IMG/VR virus record: IMGVR_UViG_3300035698_027794
Location: 1-53,478 of that record
Length of the DNA stretch: 53,478 nucleotides
Origin: a virus
Direction: 5' to 3' (one strand)
This document shows positions 1 through 7,105 of the stretch, one piece after another. Under the pieces are notes generated by a model. It did not search any database and was not told the DNA's origin. It saw nothing but the letters and a program-made list of their open reading frames with translations. Numbering within the stretch: position 1 is the stretch's first letter; every line of letters starts with the position of its first letter. A program made the position numbers and the translations under genes.

Positions 1-5
1 AGGGT

Positions 6-97
6 CAACCCCTCGACGAGCTCGGGGTTGTGTTGTGTTTGTGACACTTTACCCACGACTTTGTCGTGGGCTATTACTATCCGACCCCAGCGGGGTC
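6..97. repeat. Cluster of three short perfect hairpins
   Basis: Three inverted repeats follow one another with no gene: 6-12 with 24-30 (7 bp), 52-59 with 63-70 (8 bp, loop TTT), and 83-88 with 92-97 (6 bp, loop AGC). None is followed by a T-run on the plus strand. They lie just left of the two terminators that close the flanking transcription units. Their role is unknown; RNA 3'-end stabilisers or processing sites are possible. Confidence 0.6.
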
Positions 98-107
98 AAA
101 TATCATC

Positions 108-136
108 ACCCCGGGCATAGCCCGGGGTTTTGTTTT
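108..136 (+). terminator. Rho-independent terminator, plus strand
   Basis: A perfect 9-bp stem (ACCCCGGGC, loop ATA, GCCCGGGGT) is followed by TTTTGTTTT. It would end plus-strand transcription entering from the left edge. Confidence 0.8.
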
Positions 137-140
137 CCAT

Positions 141-165
141 AAAAAAAACAACCACAGAGTGGTTG
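141..165 (-). terminator. Terminator of the deformylase unit
   Basis: Read on the minus strand, a 7-bp stem (CAACCAC, triloop, GTGGTTG) runs straight into eight T residues. It lies downstream of the deformylase gene and is its natural terminator. Confidence 0.85.
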
Positions 166-210
166 AATAAATTATGATGCTTAATATTGCATCTCTATAT
201 CATTAAAGGA

Positions 211-750
211 TTATTTCTTGGTGTATTTCTCCGCCAACGCTCTGAGTTTTTTCTTATTTAGCGTGCGTTTAAGGGGAGAGATGCGTTCGACAAAGAAGAT
301 ACCGTTCAGGTGATCAATTTCATGTTGAAAAACGCGCGCGGGCAAATCGGTCAGAGTTTCTTCGCGCACTTCCCCACGATCGGTAAGATATTTTACTTTG
401 ATCGTCAGAGGTCGGGTAACATATTCCCGTATACCCGGGACAGAAAGGCAACCTTCCTCATAATCCCACAGTTCTTCGGAAAATTCAAGTATTTCAGGAT
501 TGATGAATACCGAATCACCGCGACCATCTTCAAAAGCATTCATCCCAATAGTGAAGAAACGCATTTTCAATCCAACTTGGTTAGCGGAAAGTCCGATACC
601 GTCATCATCGTACATGGTTTCTATCATATCAACCACATAAGGTAAAGCTTCTTCATATGAATTTAATTCAGGAACTTTTCCTCTTAAAATAGGATCACCG
701 TATATACGGATAGACAGGTCAGGCTTGTTAGCTCTTTTTTTTGTTAACAT
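211..750 (-). CDS. def: Peptide deformylase
   Basis: A metalloenzyme of 179 residues that removes the formyl group from the N-terminal methionine of nascent proteins. All three family motifs are present: GIGLSANQVG (51-60), EGCLSVPG (99-106, metal-ligand Cys101) and QHEIDH (142-147, the HExxH-type metal and catalytic site). Length matches the family. The start is preceded by AGAGGAAACAA. It is the last gene of a minus-strand unit whose other members are small unknown proteins. Phage deformylases are known from marine phages, where they are thought to keep translation of phage proteins efficient. Together with the bS21 gene at 32212 it suggests deliberate support of host translation. Confidence 0.96.
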   Translation of the reverse strand: MLTKKRANKPDLSIRIYGDPILRGKVPELNSYEEALPYVVDMIETMYDDDGIGLSANQVGLKMRFFTIGMNAFEDGRGDSVFINPEILEFSEELWDYEEGCLSVPGIREYVTRPLTIKVKYLTDRGEVREETLTDLPARVFQHEIDHLNGIFFVERISPLKRTLNKKKLRALAEKYTKK

Positions 751-785
751 TTGTTTCCTCTTTCCTGGTTTTATAATTTGGACCT

Positions 786-810
786 ATAAAAAGGGGGAAT
801 TTCTTCCCCC
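786..810 (-). terminator. Short intergenic terminator
   Basis: On the minus strand a 7-bp stem (GGGGGAA, loop GAAA, TTCCCCC) is followed by TTTTT. It lies between the 820-1287 gene and def, so it probably attenuates rather than isolates def. Similar G5/C5 hairpins occur at 2173-2198 and 5588-5611. Confidence 0.7.
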
Positions 811-819
811 CCAGTTATT

Positions 820-1287
820 CTAGTTTCTAGTTACATGCCTCTCTTTATTCTTAACTAAACTTTTTTCAACCTTAGGTCGTGAAGGTGCTTGTTCCGAGGC
901 TTTAGATGTATCCCAGTCAATCCTTACTATTTTTCCATTTGCCCTTGCATCTGAATAAAATATTCCAATGAATGCATTATGGTTAAATTTTTTAGCAATT
1001 AAGATACTTTTATTAAATCTGTCTATGTCTCTTTGTTTAAAGACATTATAGCCACGGGCAGCATTTTGTTGACAGGCTTCATATTTCAAAGCATATCGCT
1101 TCTCACTAAAGGTAGCATCGTCTATTCCACTATTGATAGCAAATCCAAGGGCTATTAGTAAAATTATGGCAAATACGATTCCAATTACACCTTGAGTTTC
1201 ATAATCGGGGTGCGGTCCCCTAACAAAAACCATATTCCAAAAAATAACACATAAGAGGCCTATTGTGAAGGTAATAATTATTAACAT
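820..1287 (-). CDS. Two-helix membrane protein, paralogue of the next gene
   Basis: A 155-residue protein of unknown function. Two hydrophobic helices (about residues 1-22 and 33-52) are followed by a soluble domain and a basic tail. The soluble part contains DRFNKSILIAKKF...FIGIFY, which matches DRFKIQEINKRIF...FFVGVY in the 1296-1739 product. The two genes are therefore tandem duplicates that have diverged strongly. A GGGAGTATT ribosome site precedes the start. No enzyme motif is visible. An inner-membrane role during infection is an inference from topology only. Confidence 0.75.
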   Translation of the reverse strand: MLIIITFTIGLLCVIFWNMVFVRGPHPDYETQGVIGIVFAIILLIALGFAINSGIDDATFSEKRYALKYEACQQNAARGYNVFKQRDIDRFNKSILIAKKFNHNAFIGIFYSDARANGKIVRIDWDTSKASEQAPSRPKVEKSLVKNKERHVTRN

Positions 1288-1295
1288 AATACTCC

Positions 1296-1739
1296 CTATT
1301 GTTCCATATCCGGAACATGTATTTCAAAGTTTCTACGTTGTTTAATCAAACCATAATCAATACACTCTAATTCAGCTAACCCGCGTTTCAAATACACTCC
1401 AACAAAAAAGTTATTTTTTTGTTGTTGTGCTCTAAAAATTCGCTTATTAATTTCCTGAATCTTGAACCGATCCATGTCGGCCTCATCTTCACCGACTGGA
1501 ATAACAGAGGCACTTTGAGCACGCTTCAACAGCTCATTGTATTCCCCCGTTACTTGAATTTGTTGATCAAAGGTGTTGTTTGCCAAAGCAACTGCACACA
1601 AGATCACCAATATGGCTAAGCAAATGCCTCCCCACGCAGAGCAAACCAAATCAACACCATTATACTTAACAAATTCTTTCCGTTTAATAGCAATTAACAT
1701 GAGCGAAACCAGTCCGAAAAACAATAAAATCCAAAACAT
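1296..1739 (-). CDS. Two-helix membrane protein, tandem paralogue
   Basis: 147 residues with the same plan as its neighbour: a hydrophobic helix at 1-17, a second at about 33-53, then a soluble domain. Only 8 bases separate it from the 820-1287 gene, so both are read from one mRNA. The shared segment after the second helix is the only clear homology. AAGGAGTTATT precedes the start. No known family is recognised. The pairing could mean a heteromeric membrane complex, but nothing in the sequence proves it. Confidence 0.75.
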   Translation of the reverse strand: MFWILLFFGLVSLMLIAIKRKEFVKYNGVDLVCSAWGGICLAILVILCAVALANNTFDQQIQVTGEYNELLKRAQSASVIPVGEDEADMDRFKIQEINKRIFRAQQQKNNFFVGVYLKRGLAELECIDYGLIKQRRNFEIHVPDMEQ

Positions 1740-1771
1740 AATAACTCCTTAACTTTTTTTAATTTTTTTAT

Positions 1772-2161
1772 TTAAATTTCAAGTCTTAGGGCAAAGTCTC
1801 CCCAGACTATGCACCTGAGTTGTTCAAGCGCATCATTTAATTTTTTATATTCTTCTGCACTATTCACTACAATAGTTTTTTTATTTCCCACGATTTTGCC
1901 TTTCTGTTTATAAGTTTGAGGTAATGAAGTCTCGGGTGCCAATATGTAAGGCACTGGGTGTTTTGTCACTAATTGATAATTATCAGAAACAGGTATATCC
2001 ATCCATAGTAATTTCCCGTCTTTATACTCTTTAGTTGCCTGGGTTATAAACCAAGGAATAACTTTAATACTTTCTTGGTCTTCCGGTGTTTCCGGAACCA
2101 GGTGGAGAATAATGTTTGTTATTTTACCCTCAGTATACACGCGATCATAGGTTACTTTCAT
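1772..2161 (-). CDS. Unknown small soluble protein
   Basis: 129 residues from the start preferred here, MKVTYDR, which has GGAGG seven bases upstream. A longer in-frame reading to 2200 would run through a terminator hairpin and is rejected. The protein looks like a mixed alpha/beta fold with several Trp and Pro residues and no transmembrane segment. The family is not recognised. Confidence 0.7.
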   Translation of the reverse strand: MKVTYDRVYTEGKITNIILHLVPETPEDQESIKVIPWFITQATKEYKDGKLLWMDIPVSDNYQLVTKHPVPYILAPETSLPQTYKQKGKIVGNKKTIVVNSAEEYKKLNDALEQLRCIVWGDFALRLEI

Positions 2162-2172
2162 AAAACCTCCAT

Positions 2173-2198
2173 AAAAAGGGGGGATTATAAAATCCCCC
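2173..2198 (-). terminator. Short intergenic terminator
   Basis: An 8-bp stem (2179-2186 with 2191-2198) is followed on the minus strand by TTTTT, directly before the ribosome site of the 1772-2161 gene. It follows the 58-residue membrane protein gene and probably gives that gene a larger share of the transcript. Confidence 0.75.
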
Positions 2199-2204
2199 AT
2201 ATAT

Positions 2205-2381
2205 TCAATTCACAACTCCCGGATGTTCCTTAGCATAATCCAAGATCATCTGATCCATCTGCGCGGAAGCTTCTTTCACCGCAGTATCTTTCTTTTCCAA
2301 CCCGGCAAGGGCCTTCTCTCCCAAAACCCAAATAGCCACTCCGGCGGCAGCATAGAGTATAACTTTTATAATTACATTCAT
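2205..2381 (-). CDS. Small single-helix membrane protein
   Basis: A 58-residue protein. It starts MNVIIKVILYAAAGVAIW, a clear transmembrane helix, followed by a charged amphipathic tail ending KEHPGVVN. AAGGAAAC lies upstream. It is the first gene after the minus-strand promoter motif at 2423-2445. Size and topology would fit a small regulator of a membrane complex or a holin-like protein, but there is no recognisable family. Confidence 0.72.
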   Translation of the reverse strand: MNVIIKVILYAAAGVAIWVLGEKALAGLEKKDTAVKEASAQMDQMILDYAKEHPGVVN

Positions 2382-2422
2382 GATGTTTCCTTTCTTTATT
2401 TCTTTGGTTTAAAGTATCTATG

Positions 2423-2445
2423 TCTATTATTCTTATTCCACAAAA
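2423..2445 (-). promoter_or_regulatory. Minus-strand promoter-like motif, copy 1
   Basis: The minus strand reads TTTTGTGGAATAAGAATA and then ATAGA. The same block recurs at 3888, 6054, 13447 (diverged) and 30999, each time just upstream of a leftward unit. This copy would drive 2381 down to def. Confidence 0.65.
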
Positions 2446-2463
2446 CAACACATAAAACAGGGT

Positions 2464-2494
2464 AAAAAAAATAGCCCAGGGGTTACCCGGGCTA
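2464..2494 (-). terminator. Terminator of the 3806-2586 unit
   Basis: The stem TAGCCC/GGGCTA with an inner GGG/CCC helix is followed on the minus strand by a run of T residues (2464-2471). It ends the transcript that begins at the 3888 promoter motif. Confidence 0.8.
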
Positions 2495-2500
2495 ATCTCA

Positions 2501-2555
2501 TTATCTGTGTACTTACGGACCGGCGTTTCACGTCCGGTGTAGCATACACAGATAA
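2501..2555 (-). ncRNA. Structured 3'-UTR element of 55 nt
   Basis: A perfect 11-bp outer stem (2501-2511 with 2545-2555) encloses an inner hairpin that reads ACCGG-A-CGT, loop GAA, ACG-CCGGT on the minus strand. It lies between the last gene of the unit and its terminator, so it would remain on the 3' end of the mRNA or be released as a small RNA. It has no coding potential. I do not recognise the family. Confidence 0.55.
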
Positions 2556-2585
2556 CTCTTTTTTTGGCTTTACCTAAGCAAATCT

Positions 2586-2939
2586 TTATTCTGTATCCGA
2601 ATTAAAAGTTATATATCGCAGTGTATCTTGGTGTATGACCTCATTCCGGACAAAATGTAGTTTAAGTTTTTCAGCACGCTTAGGCACCTTCTGCTCAAAC
2701 GTCCAGTTTTTGTCACCGTATTCACGATATTCACGAAGCAGCTGATCATCTGCATCATAAACCGCATAGTCTAATGTCACATAATCACAAGGAGGCTCTA
2801 TATTCACACTTCCGGTAACTTTGCCGTTGTTCAGATCTATCCATGCAAGAACACCATTTCCGCGGGCAGCATACTGCTCTCCACCAAAACAAGCCCTAGC
2901 TAGTAAGATCAGCAGTATTATTGCTAATAGTTTTTTCAT
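2586..2939 (-). CDS. Secreted or periplasmic protein of unknown function
   Basis: 117 residues from the start MKKLLAIILLILLARACFGG, a typical signal peptide: two lysines, then a hydrophobic core, with cleavage likely near residues 17-21. A Cys lies at the end of the core, but the lipobox is not canonical. AAGGATTAATT precedes this start. A longer in-frame reading to 3101 would overlap the gene at 2971 and has no ribosome site. The mature part looks beta-rich, with YVTLDYAVYDADDQLL. It could act on the host envelope, but no family is evident. Confidence 0.7.
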   Translation of the reverse strand: MKKLLAIILLILLARACFGGEQYAARGNGVLAWIDLNNGKVTGSVNIEPPCDYVTLDYAVYDADDQLLREYREYGDKNWTFEQKVPKRAEKLKLHFVRNEVIHQDTLRYITFNSDTE

Positions 2940-2970
2940 AATTAATCCTTTCTTATTTCCTATCTTATGC

Positions 2971-3156
2971 TTATTGCATGTCTTCTGGAATGCAGTGCAC
3001 AAACTGGAACTTTGGTGGTCTAACCTTGTTTCTCTTGCACCACTTGTAGTAAATCTTGTCGGAATAAATTCCCAGTTTAGCCATGTGTCTTTTTTTAGCA
3101 TCCTTCTTGTTTAGCCAACGTCCAGGACTTTCGTATTCTTTTTTCCATTTAAGCAT
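2971..3156 (-). CDS. Small basic protein
   Basis: 61 residues, rich in Lys, Arg and Trp, with two Cys (YKWCKRNKVRPP and FVHCIPEDM). It lies between two genes read in the same direction with short gaps, and AAAGGG precedes the start. The composition suggests nucleic-acid binding, but there is no recognisable motif. Confidence 0.6.
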   Translation of the reverse strand: MLKWKKEYESPGRWLNKKDAKKRHMAKLGIYSDKIYYKWCKRNKVRPPKFQFVHCIPEDMQ

Positions 3157-3166
3157 AATAAGCCCT

Positions 3167-3382
3167 TTAATAATTGTTTTTTATGTATTCCACACACCGG
3201 TCCACCTGGTCTTTATTATTCACATAAAACGGATCTTCTCTCCCACCACGCATACTATCTGCTATATCTGGATATACCTCATACAGTGCATTGAACAAAC
3301 ATTGTCCCGTTCTCCAATGTGGATACTCAGAACACATCTCACCGTACCGCTTAAGGACCGGAGCTAAATCATCCTGCTTCAT
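3167..3382 (-). CDS. Unknown small protein
   Basis: 71 residues starting MKQDDLAPVLKRYGEMC. GGAGG lies ten bases upstream, inside the end of the preceding gene, so an upstream in-frame ATG at 3421 is not used. It has a helical, acidic and aromatic composition (YPHWRTGQCLFNALYEVYPD). Function unknown. It is translationally close to the 3387-3806 gene. Confidence 0.65.
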   Translation of the reverse strand: MKQDDLAPVLKRYGEMCSEYPHWRTGQCLFNALYEVYPDIADSMRGGREDPFYVNNKDQVDRCVEYIKNNY

Positions 3383-3386
3383 ATTA

Positions 3387-3806
3387 TCAAACCTCCAATT
3401 CAACGTTGAGATACAGCACATCAGTTAGAAGTTCTATGTCCGGCTCACTCTTAGTCAACCCCGCATACCTGCTGATATATTCATTTAATTTCTTAAGTTT
3501 GGGAACATAGAATACTTCTGGGGGTATAATGGTCAAGAGTGCCCCATATAGGAATATCCATCCAAGCAACAGTTCATTTGCTAACACATATTGTTTTTTA
3601 TAATCTGTGCTCAAATCACCGTTTTGCAAAGCCACTATACCAATCTTTATTTTCTTATTCAGGTCAACGCAGTCGCTGTGTATTTCTGCCAAGTCATCCC
3701 CAGCGATCATTCGTTTCTTTACATCTATACATCCCCGGAGACCTATGGTCAACGTTCCTGCAGTGTAGTCTGTATCTTTGTTTGTTTTCTTTTTGTCTTT
3801 TTTCAT
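3387..3806 (-). CDS. Unknown protein with one possible membrane helix
   Basis: 139 residues. The N-terminus is very lysine-rich (KKDKKKTNKD), and a hydrophobic stretch lies near residues 80-97 (ELLLGWIFLYGALLTII). AGAGGTACAA precedes the start. It is the first gene of the unit driven by the motif at 3888. No family recognised. Confidence 0.65.
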   Translation of the reverse strand: MKKDKKKTNKDTDYTAGTLTIGLRGCIDVKKRMIAGDDLAEIHSDCVDLNKKIKIGIVALQNGDLSTDYKKQYVLANELLLGWIFLYGALLTIIPPEVFYVPKLKKLNEYISRYAGLTKSEPDIELLTDVLYLNVELEV

Positions 3807-3834
3807 TTGTACCTCTAAGTTTAATTAATTGAAA

Positions 3835-3854
3835 GGGGCTGCGTGAGCAACCCC
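3835..3854 (-). promoter_or_regulatory. 5'-UTR hairpin
   Basis: GGGG/CCCC plus TGC/GCA pair around a GTGA loop. It lies between the 3888 promoter motif and the first start codon at 3806, so it forms in the leader of that mRNA. It has too few trailing T residues to be a strong terminator. Confidence 0.45.
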
Positions 3855-3887
3855 GTTCAACTTTAAGAAAGGAAAGTAGTTGTCACT

Positions 3888-3910
3888 TCTATTATTCTTA
3901 TTCCATAAAA
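3888..3910 (-). promoter_or_regulatory. Minus-strand promoter-like motif, copy 2
   Basis: The minus strand reads TTTTATGGAATAAGAATA and then ATAGA, nearly identical to the copy at 2423. It precedes the unit 3806 to 2586. Confidence 0.65.
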
Positions 3911-3930
3911 CACACAAAAAGATAGGTAAA

Positions 3931-3955
3931 AAAATCCGACGTGATATCGGATTTT
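3931..3955. terminator. Bidirectional terminator
   Basis: A 9-bp perfect stem AAAATCCGA/TCGGATTTT with a 7-base loop has T-runs on both strands. It ends the unit 6019 to 3962 immediately after its last stop codon. Confidence 0.85.
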
Positions 3956-3961
3956 CTTAAT

Positions 3962-4702
3962 TTACTTATAGATCAAAATAGCTTGTCTAAGCATTTCTAA
4001 TTGCTGACCCGGCTCTACCTCACCGTGTACTCGGAATGTCACGCCGTATTCACTCTCCAGCCATTCAACCAAAACATTCAACCCTTCCAATCCAATTTTG
4101 AAACCATCGTTCCAATCTTCAGTAGCAAAGGATAGAAATTCCAGGAATTTTTCCCGGTCCTTAATAAAACCTCTTTTCAAGCCGTCTTGTACTTTCTCCA
4201 GCTTCTCAGTGTGGTACTTATGGTTGTACATGGCCAACTCATCGTGTGCAGTATCATAAAACAAACACGGGCTTGCAAGTGGGGCTATTTTATTTGAGTA
4301 ATCTTTTTCTTTGCCCTTTACCTCATTTACTGCCCCCCTACTTACCCACCATAATCTCAGCTTATCCAAGATGGTTATGTTTTCCGGAACTAAGGTAAAC
4401 AGGTCGGGATCCATAGATAACCAAGAATCTGCAAAACTAACAAAACTTCCCGTAACGTCAATGGCAACAACATATTTTAATGTATCAGAACCTTTACTTC
4501 CATTTGTTGCATCTTTTGCAAAAAAGATATGACTATTTCCATCATTGTCCAAGAAGTGTTTTGCACGATCCCCGGTACACAGCTGCATCAGCGGATATTC
4601 GGGAACTAACCCAAACCCAGTTACTTTTAACGGTGAAGTGTTGTGCCCATGTTGGATATAATCTCCAAGATCTATATCGTCCATACTAAATATTCTATTC
4701 AT
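3962..4702 (-). CDS. Unknown 246-residue protein
   Basis: The largest unknown of the leftward region. The N-terminal half looks beta-rich, with TGFGLVPEYPLMQL and YVVAIDVTGSFVSF. The C-terminal half is helical (DREKFLEFLSFATEDWNDGF). There is no signal peptide, membrane helix or catalytic motif that I recognise. GGGGAGAACT precedes the start. It is the last gene of the unit led by the 6054 promoter motif. Confidence 0.72.
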   Translation of the reverse strand: MNRIFSMDDIDLGDYIQHGHNTSPLKVTGFGLVPEYPLMQLCTGDRAKHFLDNDGNSHIFFAKDATNGSKGSDTLKYVVAIDVTGSFVSFADSWLSMDPDLFTLVPENITILDKLRLWWVSRGAVNEVKGKEKDYSNKIAPLASPCLFYDTAHDELAMYNHKYHTEKLEKVQDGLKRGFIKDREKFLEFLSFATEDWNDGFKIGLEGLNVLVEWLESEYGVTFRVHGEVEPGQQLEMLRQAILIYK

Positions 4703-4712
4703 AGTTCTCCCC

Positions 4713-4979
4713 TTATTTATTGTTCAACTCGTCCACATACCGTCTAGCAACTTCACCTGCATCCACTTTATAATGCCTGCTAACAAACAGCCTGTGGAAT
4801 TTCTCTGTAGTCGTTATGATGTGTGAAGATTCCATAGCAAGGTAAGCATCGGTTGCCCACTCCAACTTATTGTTTTCTTCTAAAAATCTTCGGGCAACTC
4901 CCTCATCCATTTCCGCATCAGAGGTCGTTTCAAAAACCCCCTCTTTGTTCTTTTCGATCAAAAAATAAAAATGATTCAT
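4713..4979 (-). CDS. Unknown small protein
   Basis: 88 residues, acidic and helical in the middle. Its ATG overlaps the stop of the 4976-5212 gene (ATGA), so translation is coupled. No family is recognised. Confidence 0.68.
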   Translation of the reverse strand: MNHFYFLIEKNKEGVFETTSDAEMDEGVARRFLEENNKLEWATDAYLAMESSHIITTTEKFHRLFVSRHYKVDAGEVARRYVDELNNK

Positions 4980-5212
4980 GTACTGATCTCCCTTCGTCTA
5001 AAATTAGACGAGCTGCTTGATACTACCATTATCATAATCCACTCTTTCTCGTAATAGGATTTGATTTCTGCTAGACCCTCTGAACTGCAACCGATGGACC
5101 ACCCATCATTGCGAATAAGAATAAAATCTATTTTTTGTATGTTGTTGCTATTAATAACAACACCCTCTTTCTTTTCGTGGTCAAAATATCTGGCCAGTTT
5201 AGCTTCTTTCAT
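4976..5212 (-). CDS. Unknown small protein
   Basis: 78 residues with a strong AGGAGGTAGTAGG ribosome site. The C-terminus carries an unusual serine run (VVSSSSSNFRRRE). It is coupled to the 4713-4979 gene by a four-base overlap. Function unknown. Confidence 0.68.
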   Translation of the reverse strand: MKEAKLARYFDHEKKEGVVINSNNIQKIDFILIRNDGWSIGCSSEGLAEIKSYYEKEWIMIMVVSSSSSNFRRREIST

Positions 5213-5235
5213 CCTACTACCTCCTGGTATTTTTC

Positions 5236-5571
5236 TTAAAAATCTTGTGCCTTGCTCAAGAACGTCTTAAGTTCTGGAGCCAGACCTGTGTCATCGTAAT
5301 CTGTATATAACAGCCTTACAGTAGACAGAATTCCCTCTTTAACATTTATGTCCGTAGCTTTCACGTACTCTGTTTTATACATAGTTAATTGTTGTGTCAT
5401 TTCTGGCACGGATAGTTGAGTATTTTCAAAAACCTGACATTCTACAGCAACGATATCTTGGTTGGATATTGTTCCCTGTGTTAGATTTAAGCCACTGAAT
5501 GCAAAGACAAATAAAAAACAAATTGCTATTGAAAGCATGATTTCCCAGAATAACCCTGTTTTCGTTTCCAT
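5236..5571 (-). CDS. Single-pass membrane protein
   Basis: 111 residues. A hydrophobic segment (about 9-29, FWEIMLSIAICFLFVFAFSG) is followed by an outside domain of mixed charge. AAGGAAT precedes the start. The plan (short cytoplasmic tail, one helix, extracytoplasmic domain) resembles many phage envelope-acting proteins, but no family is recognised. Confidence 0.68.
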   Translation of the reverse strand: METKTGLFWEIMLSIAICFLFVFAFSGLNLTQGTISNQDIVAVECQVFENTQLSVPEMTQQLTMYKTEYVKATDINVKEGILSTVRLLYTDYDDTGLAPELKTFLSKAQDF

Positions 5572-5587
5572 AAAAAAATTCCTTTTA

Positions 5588-5611
5588 ATAAAAGGGGGAA
5601 GTTAATCCCCC
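5588..5611 (-). terminator. Short intergenic terminator-like hairpin
   Basis: A GGGGGA/TCCCCC stem is followed on the minus strand by TTTTATT. It lies between the first and second genes of the unit, like those at 786 and 2173. Confidence 0.6.
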
Positions 5612-5617
5612 CATTAA

Positions 5618-6019
5618 TTATACTATTCTGATTTTGTTTGAAAGATGCAGATCTACATATTCACGGTCTGCATAATCAGCTGCCAATTGGAATGCTGAAT
5701 CTCTAGGACCAATAAATCTCAATGTTGAGAGTGGAATCCAAAACTTAATAAACCATATTTTGATTTGACCAAAAATGGTTAATTTTGCTTTGTGCTTCTC
5801 TGAACGTAACCGTAGTTGTTTTTTCATAACATACATCACTTTCGTAGCTTCTGCTCGAGCAGAAGTTATTGAAGCGCGAGCTTCAATGTTTGAATGTTTC
5901 GGCGCATTACAAATGCAACCACTATAACTCACGAAAAATTCACCGGTGTGTTTAACTTCCGGTTCAAACATACCACCCCGATTCATGTCGAGGGTGCTTA
6001 CCATGGGTCGATTCTTCAT
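5618..6019 (-). CDS. Unknown basic protein, first gene of unit
   Basis: 133 residues with three closely placed features: a Cys pair (GCICNAP), an Ala/Arg-rich helix (ARASITSARAEATKVM) and a very basic stretch (KKQLRLRSEKHKAK) followed by a hydrophobic segment (FGQIKIWFIKFWIPL). AGAAAGGAAAGAA precedes the start, and the 6054 promoter motif lies just upstream. A peripheral membrane or nucleic-acid-binding role is possible. No family recognised. Confidence 0.68.
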   Translation of the reverse strand: MKNRPMVSTLDMNRGGMFEPEVKHTGEFFVSYSGCICNAPKHSNIEARASITSARAEATKVMYVMKKQLRLRSEKHKAKLTIFGQIKIWFIKFWIPLSTLRFIGPRDSAFQLAADYADREYVDLHLSNKIRIV

Positions 6020-6053
6020 TTTCTTTCCTTTCTAAAATGGTTATATATTATCA

Positions 6054-6076
6054 TCTAGTATTCTTATTCCACAAAA
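6054..6076 (-). promoter_or_regulatory. Minus-strand promoter-like motif, copy 3
   Basis: The minus strand reads TTTTGTGGAATAAGAATA and then CTAGA. It stands back to back with the plus-strand promoter at 6080. The TTGACA of that promoter supplies a TTGTCA 17 bases upstream of GAATAC on this strand. Confidence 0.68.
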
Positions 6077-6079
6077 ACC

Positions 6080-6108
6080 TTGACAAAATTCAAAAATTAT
6101 AGTATATT
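6080..6108 (+). promoter_or_regulatory. Sigma70-like promoter P1
   Basis: TTGACA (6080-6085), 17 bases, TATATT (6103-6108). It drives the first tagged-gene array, 6136 to 12535. Seven further promoters share this spacing and -10 box. Confidence 0.88.
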
Positions 6109-6135
6109 ATGTTATCATATTGGGGAACAAAAAAA

Positions 6136-6471
6136 ATGAAGTATTTTGAAAAAGTATCTAGTTTTATAGATGCCGGCAGGTACAAAAAAATAATCACCGG
6201 GATAGCTTCATCAACTAAAGCAGTATCTGGACTTTCTGACGATCTGGCACGAGTAACTAAAAACTTCTCAACTACAACCGGAAAAACCAGACAACAGTTT
6301 CTAAAGAATCGTATTTTAGCTAAACAAGCATTGAAGGTAGAAAAAAGTAAATTATCTACTCTTCATAATGATTTCAAACACTTATCCAGAAAATACAACA
6401 TCTTAGAGGCTACTCCCGGCGATCAGGTATATCAACAAGATTTAAAATATATAAGAAGGACAATAAAATAA
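6136..6471 (+). CDS. Tagged protein MKYFEKVS, unknown
   Basis: 111 residues, basic and helical. The start is set at ATG 6136, with GGGGAA upstream, because it restores the shared N-terminus; an ATG at 6109 overlaps the promoter. The rest is rich in Ser, Thr and Lys with a coiled-coil-like centre (KQALKVEKSKLSTLHNDFKHL). First gene of the array. Its stop overlaps the next start (TAATG). Confidence 0.78.
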   Translation: MKYFEKVSSFIDAGRYKKIITGIASSTKAVSGLSDDLARVTKNFSTTTGKTRQQFLKNRILAKQALKVEKSKLSTLHNDFKHLSRKYNILEATPGDQVYQQDLKYIRRTIK

Positions 6472-6740
6472 TGAAATATTTTACAAAACAAGCAAGCAAA
6501 ATAACATCCATCGCCAGAAAGGCTGGTAAGCTTGCACTTAAAGCTGACGTTAAAGCAACCAACGCGGCAGCCCGCGCAGACGATCTATTCTCCCTGATCG
6601 GCCAAGGAATATCAAAATCGCGTAAGGGTGTTAAATATAACACGACCACAGAATACCTGTTGGCTAAACGCAAAGCAGCGCGATTAAAATCTGTAGCTTC
6701 CAAACAGAAAGAACACGCACAAAACTTTTTCGGAGTATAA
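6471..6740 (+). CDS. Tagged protein MKYFTKQA, Ala/Lys-rich
   Basis: 89 residues, strongly basic, built of Ala/Lys/Arg helices (ARKAGKLALKADVKATNAAARAD) like a histone-like or DNA-condensing protein. No defined domain is recognised. It is coupled to its neighbour by overlap. Confidence 0.78.
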   Translation: MKYFTKQASKITSIARKAGKLALKADVKATNAAARADDLFSLIGQGISKSRKGVKYNTTTEYLLAKRKAARLKSVASKQKEHAQNFFGV

Positions 6741-6744
6741 AATA

Positions 6745-7104
6745 ATGAAATACTTCACAAAACTAGCCAAATCCAAAATTACCGCAACACCAACATTTGC
6801 ATCGGTAGTCCCAAACAAAACAACCAACAAGTTTGACGTCAGTGTTATGATGAGTGTGCCGGCACATCAAGTGGGTGGAACTGGCAGACCGAGGTATTAT
6901 GGTTACAAACAAGAAAACATAACTTTGGCACAGGGGGTAGCAAAGCTCCCGAGTTTCCAGAGAAAAGCGACTAACAAGGCCACAGAAGCACGCGGAGATT
7001 CAATACGTTATGATGTGGCACAGAGGATCCAAAATACTTCTTCGTTTAGAAACATACACACGTTCGGGTTACCAGCTCCGGCTAAACGTAATAAAGGGGG
7101 ATAG
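6745..7104 (+). CDS. Tagged protein MKYFTKLA, MSVPA family
   Basis: 119 residues. The middle segment MMSVPAHQVGGTGRPRYYGY matches LMSVPARQLKGGGKGTRYYEG in the product of 14956-15264, so the two are paralogues in separate halves of the array. Outside this block they differ. Basic, with no predicted membrane helix. Function unknown. Confidence 0.78.
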   Translation: MKYFTKLAKSKITATPTFASVVPNKTTNKFDVSVMMSVPAHQVGGTGRPRYYGYKQENITLAQGVAKLPSFQRKATNKATEARGDSIRYDVAQRIQNTSSFRNIHTFGLPAPAKRNKGG

Positions 7105-7105
7105 G

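Noticed and set aside
2230-2451. 73-codon frame on the minus strand
   Set aside because: It overlaps in another frame the 58-residue membrane protein, which has a proper signal-like helix and ribosome site.
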